Shown here: positions 17,936 to 25,400 of the stretch, one piece after another
Position numbering within the stretch: the stretch's first letter is position 1
Layout of the letters: each line of letters opens with the position of its first letter
Assembly: GCA_016779205.1 (NCBI GenBank)
Contig: JADHOC010000007.1
Coordinates: forward strand, 1 to 64,000
Reading direction: 5' to 3'
DNA length: 64,000 bases
Source of the DNA: Planctomycetota bacterium
GTDB lineage: Bacteria; Planctomycetota; UBA1135; GCA-002686595
The notes under the pieces: generated by a model
What the model was told of the DNA's origin: nothing
What the model saw: the letters and a program-made list of their open reading frames with translations, nothing else
Databases searched by the model: none
Position numbers and translations under genes: made by a program

Positions 17936-17974
17936 GACTCATTTGGGGGTGGAGAGTCCCCTTGGAGGACTAGT

Positions 17975-18556
17975 ATGTGCGCCCCTCCGATGGTCCATCT
18001 CAGCCGTATCTACACCAAGTCTGGCGACACCGGCACCACCCAGCTGGGTGACGGGTCGACGCTCCCCAAGCACCACCTGCGGGTCGCGGCGTACGGGAAC
18101 ATCGACGAACTCAACAGCGTGATCGGCCTCATGTTGGTCCACGGCGTCGAGGAGTCGACGGCGGAGCGGCTGCGCCAGATCCAGAACGACCTCTTCGATG
18201 TGGGGTCGGACCTCTGCGTCCCCGGTGAGGCCGGGGAGAAGCTCCGGATCACGGCGGCGTACGCGGAGCGGTTGGAGGGTTGGATCGACGAGGTGAACAA
18301 GTCGCTCGAGCCCATCAACTCCTTCGTCCTGCCCGGCGGTTCACCGGCGGCCGCGTGGCTCCACCTGGCGCGGACCGTCTGCCGCCGGACCGAGCGGTCC
18401 ATCGTCGAGCTGTTCGCGCGCGAGGAAGGGGGGAGGGTCAACGGCGAGGTGCTGAAGTACGTGAACCGCCTCTCGGACCTGTTCTTCGTCCTCGCCCGCG
18501 AGGCGAACGAGCACGGTCGGGGCGATGTGCTCTGGGTCCCCGGTCAGAACGGCTGA
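17975..18556 (+). CDS. PduO-type ATP:cob(I)alamin adenosyltransferase
   Basis: 193 residues. It makes adenosylcobalamin from cob(I)alamin and ATP. YTKSGDTGTTQLGDG at the N-terminus is the ATP-binding signature. FVLPGGSPAAAWLHLARTVCRRTER and the C-terminal NRLSDLFFVLAREAN are the other family motifs. GGAGG at 17964-17968 with 6-nt spacing supports the ATG at 17975; a second ATG lies at 17990. It is followed 38 bp later by miaE. A B12-dependent enzyme is expected elsewhere in the genome. Confidence 0.92.
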   Translation: MCAPPMVHLSRIYTKSGDTGTTQLGDGSTLPKHHLRVAAYGNIDELNSVIGLMLVHGVEESTAERLRQIQNDLFDVGSDLCVPGEAGEKLRITAAYAERLEGWIDEVNKSLEPINSFVLPGGSPAAAWLHLARTVCRRTERSIVELFAREEGGRVNGEVLKYVNRLSDLFFVLAREANEHGRGDVLWVPGQNG

Positions 18557-18594
18557 CCTCGGGCTCCCGGACCTGGCAGCAACGGACCTGATCC

Positions 18595-19212
18595 ATGGGC
18601 TTCCCGCTGGACTATGAGACCCCCCGCGAGTGGGTCGCGCTCGTGGAGCGAGAGCCGGAGCGGCTTCTCGAGGACCATGCTCACTGCGAGCTCAAGGCCG
18701 CGTCCTCGGCGCACGCGCTGATCGCGAAGAACCCCGAGCGCACGGAGCTCGTCAGGGACCTGGCGGACATCGCGATCGAGGAGCTGGAGCACTTCAAGAT
18801 CGTGGTCTCCGAGCTGGAGTCCCGGGGAGGGCGCCTCGGGGAGCAGTCCGAGAACCTCTACGCCGCGACCCTGCACCGGCGATCGGCTTCGACGCGCGAG
18901 AGCCTGGTGCTCGACCGGCTCGTGATCGCCCACCTCATCGAGGCGAGGAGCCTCGAGCGCTTCCACCTGCTGGCGGAACACGCGACGGATGGTCGCCTGC
19001 GCGAGCTCTTCGCCGAGCTCCTCCCTTCCGAAGCGGCGCACCAGGGCTTCTACGCGAAGGCCGCGCGCAGCCTCTTCGGGCGAGGGGCTGCCGAGGCGCG
19101 GATCGCGCAGCTACGGCAGCTGGAGGGGGAGATCATGGCCAGCCTGCCGTTCGACCACACGGTCCACTCCGGCCTGGTCGGAGCTCCCGAGCTGGCGCCG
19201 GTGGAGCGGTGA
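18595..19212 (+). CDS. miaE: tRNA-(ms2io6A)-hydroxylase-like diiron protein
   Basis: 205 residues, the typical MiaE length. It hydroxylates the isopentenyl group of modified adenosine 37 in tRNA. The diiron four-helix bundle shows LLEDHAHCELKAASSA, IEELEHFKIV, EARSLERFHLL and PSEAAHQGFYAKA, giving Glu and His ligands in the expected ExxH pairs. The ATG is chosen because the family begins almost exactly there. The stop overlaps the GTG of the acylphosphatase gene (GTGA). The upstream miaA/miaB genes are not in this window. Confidence 0.9.
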   Translation: MGFPLDYETPREWVALVEREPERLLEDHAHCELKAASSAHALIAKNPERTELVRDLADIAIEELEHFKIVVSELESRGGRLGEQSENLYAATLHRRSASTRESLVLDRLVIAHLIEARSLERFHLLAEHATDGRLRELFAELLPSEAAHQGFYAKAARSLFGRGAAEARIAQLRQLEGEIMASLPFDHTVHSGLVGAPELAPVER

Positions 19213-19490
19213 GCACGGGCTCCGTGGAAGCGCGCCGGGTCCTCCTCGAGGGGCGGGTGCAGGGCGTCGGATTCCGCTGGCACGCGCGGCTCGAGGCCCG
19301 AGCCCTCGAGGTCAAAGGCTGGGTTCGAAACCTCGAGGACGGCGGCGTCGAGGCCCACGCTGAGGGACACCCGGACAGGGTCGAGGAGCTCCTCGGGTGG
19401 CTCGAGATGGGGCCCGCCGGTGCGCGGGTCGACCGGGTGGATGTCCGCCTGGCCGAGGTGGAGGGGCTCCTCCGCTTCGAGATCCGCTGA
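19209..19490 (+). CDS. acyP: acylphosphatase
   Basis: 93 residues. It hydrolyses acyl phosphates such as carbamoyl phosphate or 1,3-bisphosphoglycerate. RVLLEGRVQGVGFRWHA holds the phosphate-binding arginine, and VKGWVRNLEDGGVEAHAEG holds the catalytic asparagine. Both are intact, so it should be active. The GTG start overlaps the miaE stop, showing translational coupling. Short length is normal for the family. Confidence 0.93.
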   Translation: MSTGSVEARRVLLEGRVQGVGFRWHARLEARALEVKGWVRNLEDGGVEAHAEGHPDRVEELLGWLEMGPAGARVDRVDVRLAEVEGLLRFEIR

Positions 19491-19535
19491 GGGCAGTCGG
19501 GCTCCTCGAGCCGTGACCTGGGGCGGGTGGTCATC

Positions 19536-19541
19536 TAGGCT
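19536..19541 (+). promoter_or_regulatory. -10 element TAGGCT, leaderless type
   Basis: TAGGCT ends 6 nt before the ATG of the selenoprotein gene at 19548, so that gene should have its own start site after acyP. Confidence 0.5.
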
Positions 19542-19547
19542 GACCCC

Positions 19548-21107
19548 ATGGTCCTCCGCTCCGCTTGCTCGCTCATCCTCGGGCTCCTGCTCACGGTCCA
19601 TTCGCTCGCCGAGGAGCCCCAGGAACTCACCCCGGGCAGCTGGAACACCGTGGGGGAGCGAATCCCGTCGGTGGAGCTCCCTCGCATCGACGGACGCGGG
19701 ACGGTGGACCTGGGCTCCCTGCGGGGGCGCAAGCTGCTGTTGATTCACTTCGCCTCCTGGTGAGCGGGCTGCCGCAGGGACGTGCCGGTCTGGTACGAGC
19801 GGGTACGCCCGATGGTGGCCGCAGGAGAGCTGCAGGTCGTAGGGATCGTCCAGGAGCAGCACCCGGCGAGGGCCCTGCTCTTCCAGCAGTGGAAGGGGCT
19901 GGACTTCCCGATCCTCTGGGACCCCTTCGGGGTCTGCGGTGTCGAGGCGGTCCATGACCTGACGGCGGTGGACGAGCACGGCGTCGTGAGGATCGACCGG
20001 CCCTCGCCGAAGGCGTTCCAGGAACAATTCGTGGAGGGCTTCCTGAGCCGGAGCTTCGAGGCGCCGGGGGAGATGGCGCCCGGGCCGGCGCCCTTCCGGG
20101 TCAACGAGCTCGCGCGGCTCGGGGGGGAGCTCTCCGTGGAGCAGCGAGCGCGCCGGGCCACGGCGCGGCTGATGCTCGCGGGGCCAGAGGCGCGGACCAT
20201 CGACGGCGAGGTGGGTGCCTTGCTCGCTGCCGCCAGCTCGGGGCAGCCCCGGGACCACTTCCGGGCGGGGGTGGCCCTCAGGATGCGGTTCGATGGGCCG
20301 CAGGTACGCGGCACCGACCTGCAGGCGTCCATCGATGCCTGGTTCGCGGCCCTGATGGGGTCACCCAACCAGTACATCTGGCGCCGTCGGATCCAGCAGT
20401 GGGGCCCTGCCCTCGACAAGCCCTATGCGTTCTACGACTGGGTCGCGGACGCACGCGCCCAGGTGCAGGAGCGCGGGGACCGACCGGTGACGCTGCGGGC
20501 TCCCCTGTCGAGGGCCGAGCGGGCGCTCCGATCGCGCTCGGTACCCGTCCCCGGAAGGGAGGTCGTGGCGCCGGACCCCGAGGGGCGTGTGACCCGTGAT
20601 CCGGGCAAGCTCGTGAGGATGGAGGTGGGGGTGGCGCTCAACACCGCCGCCGCGGGCCCGCGGATTCGCATCCCCCGCGGCGCGCTCCGGCTCCACGTGG
20701 TGCTGCGCCCGCGGCCCGGGGCGAGCTGGCCCACGGACGCGGCGCCGCCGGTCCTCTGGCTGGACCCCGGAGAGGGCTGGCTGCTCTCCAGTCCTCGGGT
20801 GGGCTTCGAGTCCCCCGGCGAGGGGGGGGAGCGGCGCGCCCTCATGGTGGACCTCGAGCTCTCGACGCCCCTCATCGCCCTCGGACCGCCGGACCCGAAC
20901 GCGCCGCCCCCGCCCTCCACCCAGACGCTTCGGGGCTACGTGGTGTACTCCGTGTGCCTCCCCGACGGGACCTGCGTGTTCCGCCGGCAGGAGTTGACGG
21001 CCGTCGTTCGCTACCCGGGGCCCGCGGGTGGGGAGCCCGGGCCGCCCGGGCCGCCCGGGGAGCCCGGAGAGCAGGGCGAGGAGTCGCCCGGGGGCGACGA
21101 CCGCTGA
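19548..21107 (+). CDS. thioredoxin/redoxin-fold selenoprotein (UxxC), TGA read as Sec
   Basis: One frame of 519 residues with an internal TGA at 19761-19763 as selenocysteine 72. Residues 1-22 are a signal peptide. IPSVELPRIDGRGTVDL followed by LLLIHFASW-U-AGC-RRDVPVW is a TlpA/AhpC-type thioredoxin fold in which the first Cys of CxxC is Sec (U72, C75). The frame then runs 447 codons without a stop, encoding the rest of the redoxin domain (VVGIVQEQHPARALLFQQW) and a long unrecognised region. The C-terminus has six perfect collagen-like Gly-X-Y triplets. A SECIS-like hairpin follows the TGA. Probable periplasmic or surface thiol-disulfide reductase. Coupled (2 bp) to a DUF3187 gene. Confidence 0.88.
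19761..19797 (+). promoter_or_regulatory. selenocysteine UGA codon plus bacterial SECIS hairpin
   Basis: UGA at 19761-19763. CGUGCC (19781-19786) pairs with GGUACG (19792-19797) in six base pairs, one of them G-U, around the loop GGUCU at 19787-19791. The loop begins 23 nt after the UGA, and two G residues open it, as in known bacterial SECIS elements. Folding was done by eye, not computed. Confidence 0.8.
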
Positions 21108-21109
21108 GC

Positions 21110-22135
21110 ATGGGGGGAGGGCCGAGAGCGATCCGGGTCGTGGCGTCGGCTTGGCTGGCCGTCGCTGGGCTCCTCGCCTGCGCCGGGCCGAGCGCCGACC
21201 CCGTGCAGCGCGTGCGCGGTCCCATCGCCGCGCGGGTCCTCCAGCCCGCGGCGCTGATCTTCCCCGCGCCGCGCCCGTCCCGCGCGAAGCTGCCCGAGCG
21301 AGGAGACAGCCGCGCCCTCGTGGACCTTCAGTACTCGTCCATCTTCGAGCGGCGGACCTCCGTTGAGGGGGCCGCCAAGTTCGACGGCGAGATCGCCCGG
21401 CTCGCCGCCCACCTCCTGCTCGGCGCCGGAGACGGGGTCGCCTTCGCCCTCGAGCCGACGCTCCTGTTCGCCACCAGCGGTTTCCTCGATAGCACGATCG
21501 ACGCGTTCCACCAGATGACGGGCCTCCCCGGCGGCGGCCGGGAGAACTTCCCCCGGGATCAGTACTCGATGTCACTGGAGCGAGGCGGCGTCACGGCGTG
21601 GTCCCTGGACGAGGATCAGGTCCTCGTCGGCGATCTCCCCGTCACTGGCATGGTCACGGTGCTCGAGGAAGGGCCGGGCCAGCCCGAGGTCGCGGCTCGG
21701 GTCATGGTGGAGGTCCCCACCGGCGATGAGTCGAGCGGCTCGGGGAGCGGGGGCTGGGACACGGCGGCGGGCGTCGTGTTCGAGAAGTCCGCGGGGAGGT
21801 GGACCTGGAGCGGCCACCTCGACGGGGTGCGGGTGGACACCCCCCGCGCCTTCCTCGACGCCGGCCTCGACGTGGACTTCCTCCTCTTCGCGGGCGCCGG
21901 AGCGGAGTACCGCTGGTCCGACCGAACCTCGCTGCTTCTGCAGCTGCAGTACCGCTCGCCGCTCACGGAGGACCTGCCGCTCGAGGAGATCGACCGCGAG
22001 ATCCTCGACCTCGGCGTCGGGGTTGCACACGACCTGACCCGTGAGTCCGCGCTCACGATCTCCTTCCACGAGGATGTGGTCGCCGCGGCGGGGCCGGACT
22101 TCACCCTCTACTTCGGGTTGACCTTCGGCTTCTAG
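21110..22135 (+). CDS. DUF3187-family lipoprotein
   Basis: 341 residues. A lipoprotein signal ends in LLAC near Cys23. LVDLQYSSIFE, LLLGAGDGVAFALEPTLLFATSGFLDS and DAFHQMTGLPGGGR match my recollection of DUF3187, a family of outer-membrane-associated beta proteins of unknown function. The end, with alternating hydrophobic residues and terminal Phe (YFGLTFGF), suggests a barrel-like C-terminus. It starts 2 bp after the selenoprotein stop, so the two form an operon and may work together at the outer membrane. Confidence 0.75.
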   Translation: MGGGPRAIRVVASAWLAVAGLLACAGPSADPVQRVRGPIAARVLQPAALIFPAPRPSRAKLPERGDSRALVDLQYSSIFERRTSVEGAAKFDGEIARLAAHLLLGAGDGVAFALEPTLLFATSGFLDSTIDAFHQMTGLPGGGRENFPRDQYSMSLERGGVTAWSLDEDQVLVGDLPVTGMVTVLEEGPGQPEVAARVMVEVPTGDESSGSGSGGWDTAAGVVFEKSAGRWTWSGHLDGVRVDTPRAFLDAGLDVDFLLFAGAGAEYRWSDRTSLLLQLQYRSPLTEDLPLEEIDREILDLGVGVAHDLTRESALTISFHEDVVAAAGPDFTLYFGLTFGF

Positions 22136-22153
22136 GGGGCGCCGCGCCCGGCC

Positions 22154-23302
22154 TCAATCGGTGAGGAGGTCGGCGACGGCGTCGGCGTTGTTCGCGCCAT
22201 CCTCCTCCCCGACCTCCATGAGGCGCCGGATGTAGTCGCCCTGGAAGAGGATGGTGGAGAGGAGCTCCTGGGACCTCGCTCGCCGCGTACCCCATCGGCG
22301 GGTCAGGAAGCGGAACGTCCCCGGGAGCTTCGGCTCGAACTCGTTGGCGAGGCTCGCGATGTCCCGGGAGGGACGGATGACGAGGCACTTGATGGGGCGC
22401 AGCTCGTGGCGTTCGCCCGGGGGCATCCCGGCGACGAGGCGGTTGATGCGCTCCAGGTGCATCGCGTCCTGATCGAGGACGTCGAGGAAGGTGGCGCTCA
22501 TGAGGTTGCCCAGGATCTGCGCCGCGCGGGGGGGGCCCTTGAACCGGGGCTTGCGCGCCTCGGCCTCGGACGGGCGGAAGCGCGTGGAGATGGCGAGGAC
22601 CCGGTCCGCGCCGAGGTGGACGGCCGGGGCGAGGGGCGCGGTGAGGCGGACTCCGCCGTCGCCGTACCACTCCCCGTCGACCTCGACGGGCGCGAAGAAG
22701 AGGGGGAGGGCCGCCGAGGCGAGGACGTGGTCGACCTTGAGGTCGGTCCGGACGCTGTGGCGGAGGGGGCGCTCCCAGTTCCTGAACTCCCTGCCGGCGG
22801 TGAAGGACACCGTCTGACCCGTGGAGTAGCGGAGGGCGATCAGGGCGATGGCCTTGAGCCTCCCGGAGTCGATGTTCGCCTGGATCCCCGGCAGATCCTG
22901 TCCCCCGAAGGACGCTTCGAGGAAGCGTCTCAGCGGAGTGCTGTCGACCATCCCGTCGAGGGGCTGCAGGGTCGGCGCCCATCCGATCGCGAGGCGCATG
23001 CCGATGCAGGCGGCCCGGTGGAGGAGCGCGAGGCCGCGCGTCTCGAAGACCGAGTCCACGTCGATGCCCTTCCAGAGCGCCTCGAGCTCCTCGGTGGCGG
23101 CCCCGAAGCTCGCCTCGCTGTTTCCCAGGTGGGCAGCGTTGATGGCGCCGGCGGAGATCCCGGTCAGGATGGAGGGGTCCAGCTCCGGGTGGGCGCGGCC
23201 GAGCCCGCGGAGAACGCCGACCTGGTACGCCGCGCGGGCGCCACCTCCGAAGAGCGTCAGGGCGAGGCCGGGTTCTCGTGCGCCTTGGCTGGGACTGGGC
23301 AT
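22154..23302 (-). CDS. patatin-like phospholipase
   Basis: 382 residues. Hydrolyses acyl esters using a Ser-Asp dyad. The oxyanion motif GGGARAAYQVG sits at residues 19-29, the nucleophile elbow is GISAG, and the catalytic Asp is in DGGVR. A C-terminal segment (EFEPKLPGTFRFLTRRWG) follows the pattern of bacterial patatins with a membrane-interacting tail. No signal peptide, so probably cytoplasmic or inner-membrane associated. It is convergent with the DUF3187 gene, 18 bp apart. Confidence 0.9.
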   Translation of the reverse strand: MPSPSQGAREPGLALTLFGGGARAAYQVGVLRGLGRAHPELDPSILTGISAGAINAAHLGNSEASFGAATEELEALWKGIDVDSVFETRGLALLHRAACIGMRLAIGWAPTLQPLDGMVDSTPLRRFLEASFGGQDLPGIQANIDSGRLKAIALIALRYSTGQTVSFTAGREFRNWERPLRHSVRTDLKVDHVLASAALPLFFAPVEVDGEWYGDGGVRLTAPLAPAVHLGADRVLAISTRFRPSEAEARKPRFKGPPRAAQILGNLMSATFLDVLDQDAMHLERINRLVAGMPPGERHELRPIKCLVIRPSRDIASLANEFEPKLPGTFRFLTRRWGTRRARSQELLSTILFQGDYIRRLMEVGEEDGANNADAVADLLTD

Positions 23303-23409
23303 CGGTCGGAGCGGGTGCGGGGGAGGCGGGGCACCCGGCCCCAGTCTGCCCGTCTCGGGGCCGCTTTCGAAGCCTCCAACCGGCTCAATGGGCAGGGCGC
23401 CCCGGCCTC

Positions 23410-23751
23410 TCAGCGCTCGACCCGAACCTCGAGGGCGCCACCGCCGTTGATCTCACGGATCAAGGTCACGCCGAGCTGCTGTCCCTCCGGACCCCGGAGC
23501 CAGCGGGCCATGGCTGGCCCCAGGACCCCGTTCCCGCCCTTGCTCCCGAAGCCCCTCCCGGTGATCACGTGCACCGGGCTCTTGCGGATCGCACGGCAGC
23601 GGGTGAGCTCCGCCCTGAGCCGGCGCTCGGCCTGCTCGACGGTGCAGCCGTGAAGGTCCACCTCGTGGACCTCAGCCCCGTCCTCCTCGTCGAGATCGGG
23701 GTCGTCCTCGGGATCAAACCGGCGCCTGCGATGACGATTCCCAGCGGCCAT
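23410..23751 (-). CDS. Smr-domain protein
   Basis: 113 residues. After a basic and acidic N-terminal tail (RHRRRRFDPEDDPDLDEE), EVHEVDLHGCTVEQAERRL carries the DLHG signature, and HVITGRGFGSKGG is the second Smr motif (usually TGxG). Smr domains are associated with nuclease activity on DNA or ribosome-linked RNA; this is a minimal single-domain version. The ATG at 23751 was chosen because the longer upstream frame overlaps the divergent lipoprotein gene. Confidence 0.85.
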   Translation of the reverse strand: MAAGNRHRRRRFDPEDDPDLDEEDGAEVHEVDLHGCTVEQAERRLRAELTRCRAIRKSPVHVITGRGFGSKGGNGVLGPAMARWLRGPEGQQLGVTLIREINGGGALEVRVER

Positions 23752-23844
23752 GGCTCCTATATCGGACAGGATCGGCCCAGAATAATGGCTCGCTCCGCGG
23801 AATCCCCGCCGACGCCCACCACGCCCCTGAATCCCCGTTCTCAG

Positions 23845-24057
23845 ATGGATCTCCCCCGCCTCCGCCTCACGCTCCTCGCCCTCCCCCTGGCCGTCGCCTG
23901 CGCCTCGAACGAGGCCTCGACCACCGAGCCTGTGGCCACGGAGACCAAGGCGAGCGTCGAGGCCCAGCAGCTGGACCCCAACGACCCGAACGTCGAGGTC
24001 TGCCCCGTGACGGGCGCCATGCAGCTGAAGTCCGACGCCGGATCCAGCCCGCACTGA
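23845..24057 (+). CDS. small lipoprotein with CPVTGAMQ motif
   Basis: 70 residues. A type II signal peptide (LTLLALPLAVAC) is followed by a short Thr/Glu-rich segment and then DPNDPNVEVCPVTGAMQ near the C-terminus. I do not recognise the family. The short CPVTG segment with a single Cys could bind a metal or form a disulfide. In-frame ATG at 23785 would add 20 residues without changing the lipobox. Divergent from the smr gene; function unknown. Confidence 0.6.
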   Translation: MDLPRLRLTLLALPLAVACASNEASTTEPVATETKASVEAQQLDPNDPNVEVCPVTGAMQLKSDAGSSPH

Positions 24058-24102
24058 GCGCTCCCTGAGGGCCCTAATGGCGCCCGAACGCCCTCGGGTG
24101 CC

Positions 24103-25053
24103 TCAGCCGGCCAGCGCGGCGGCGATGCAGGCCACCTCGACGATGTCGTCGGCGCTGCAGCCGCGGGAGAGGTCCATGAAGGGGCGCTCCAGGCCCTGGA
24201 CCAGTGGCCCCAGGGCCGTGGCCCCCGCGAGGCGCTGGGTCAGCTTGTAGGCGATGTTCCCCGCGTCGAGGTCGGGGAAGATCAACACGTTGGCCTGGCC
24301 CGCGAGGGGAGAGCGGGGCGCCTTGCGCTCCGCGACGGCCGGGACGATGGCCGCGTCGACCTGGAGCTCGCCGTCGCTGGTGAGGCCGGGCGCGCGCTCC
24401 TTGAGCATGGCGGCGGCCTCGCGGACCTTGTCCACGTGGGGGTGATCCGCGGAGCCCTTCGTGGAGAACGAGAGCAGCGCGACCTTCGGCGCCTCGCCCA
24501 CGAGGCGTCGGTGACTCTCGGCGGTGGAGATGGCGATGTCGACCAGCTGCTCCGCGCTGGGGTCCGGCACGACGCCGCAGTCCCCGTAGGTCAACGCGCG
24601 GTCGGGGAAGACCATCAGGAAGCAGGACGAGAGCGTCTTCATCCCCCGCTGGAGGCCGATGACCTGGAGGCCAGCGCGGAGCACGTCGGCCGTGGCGGCC
24701 TCCGAGCCAGCGACGCCGCCGACGCAGTCCCCCGAGGCCACCAGGGCAGCCCCGAAGGTGAGCGGGTCGCGCATGCGCTCGGCGGCCTGCTCGAGCGTCA
24801 TGCCCTTGGCCTTGCGCCGCTCCTGGAGCGCGGAGGCGAACGTCTCGGCGCGGGAGTCCCGCAGCGGATCGATCACCTCGACGCCGGAGGGCACGTTGCC
24901 CATGCCGCGCGAGGCTACGAGCACCGGGTGGACGAGGCCCTCGGCGGCGAGGCGCGTCGCCGCCTGGACGACGCGCTCGTCCGACGCCTCGGGCAGGACG
25001 ACGCGGGCGCTCGACCTGCGGGCGCGCTCTCGGAGCTCGAGGAGCAGATCCAC
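24103..25053 (-). CDS. pta: phosphate acetyl/butyryltransferase
   Basis: 316 residues, matching the short Pta form without the DRTGG regulatory domain. It interconverts acyl-CoA and acyl phosphate. [67 protein letters not shown] and [18 protein letters not shown] are the PTA_PTB signatures. The GTG start is 2 nt after the stop of the AtuA-like gene, so it closes a three-gene operon. I see no acetate kinase here. Acetyl rather than butyryl specificity is likely but unproven. Confidence 0.9.
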   Translation of the reverse strand: MDLLLELRERARRSSARVVLPEASDERVVQAATRLAAEGLVHPVLVASRGMGNVPSGVEVIDPLRDSRAETFASALQERRKAKGMTLEQAAERMRDPLTFGAALVASGDCVGGVAGSEAATADVLRAGLQVIGLQRGMKTLSSCFLMVFPDRALTYGDCGVVPDPSAEQLVDIAISTAESHRRLVGEAPKVALLSFSTKGSADHPHVDKVREAAAMLKERAPGLTSDGELQVDAAIVPAVAERKAPRSPLAGQANVLIFPDLDAGNIAYKLTQRLAGATALGPLVQGLERPFMDLSRGCSADDIVEVACIAAALAG

Positions 25054-25055
25054 CG

Positions 25056-25400
25056 TCAGCTCCCCACGCTCCGGAGGACGTCGTCGGGGATGTCGAGCTC
25101 CATTCGCAGGAGCGCGAGCCCGTGGGTCTTGCCCTGGGCGTCGGTCTTCAGGGAGGCGGAGCCCCCGCCGCCGAGGCTGTCCTCCAGCAGGAAGTTGAGC
25201 ACGCCCATGTTGGGCGCCTCGAACCGCTGGACCCCGCCGTGGTTGATGCCCTTGAAGTGCTCGCGGACGACCTCCTCGGTGAGGGCCTCACGGAGGAAGG
25301 CGTAGGCCGCGTCCGAGCGCGCGATGACGCCGACGTTCGAGCCTTCGCCCTTGTCTCCCGAGCGGGCGTAGGCGATCTGGTCGAGGGTGGTGAGGGTCAT
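25056..25400 (-). CDS. AtuA-like ferredoxin-fold domain protein
   Basis: 114 residues. It begins [20 protein letters not shown], the recognisable start of the C-terminal domain found fused to DUF1446/AtuA proteins. Here it is a separate gene whose start overlaps the stop of the DUF1446 gene (ATGA). The two products probably form one complex equal to the fused proteins. Function of the domain is unknown. Confidence 0.8.
   Translation of the reverse strand: MTLTTLDQIAYARSGDKGEGSNVGVIARSDAAYAFLREALTEEVVREHFKGINHGGVQRFEAPNMGVLNFLLEDSLGGGGSASLKTDAQGKTHGLALLRMELDIPDDVLRSVGS

Noticed and set aside
17791..17974. Cobalamin riboswitch before the adenosyltransferase gene
   Set aside because: The conserved B12-box is absent and the spacer is too short beside the inverted repeat.
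19782..21107. Separate gene starting at a GTG inside the redoxin domain
   Set aside because: It would lack the signal peptide and half of the thioredoxin motif, while the TGA read-through explains the full domain.
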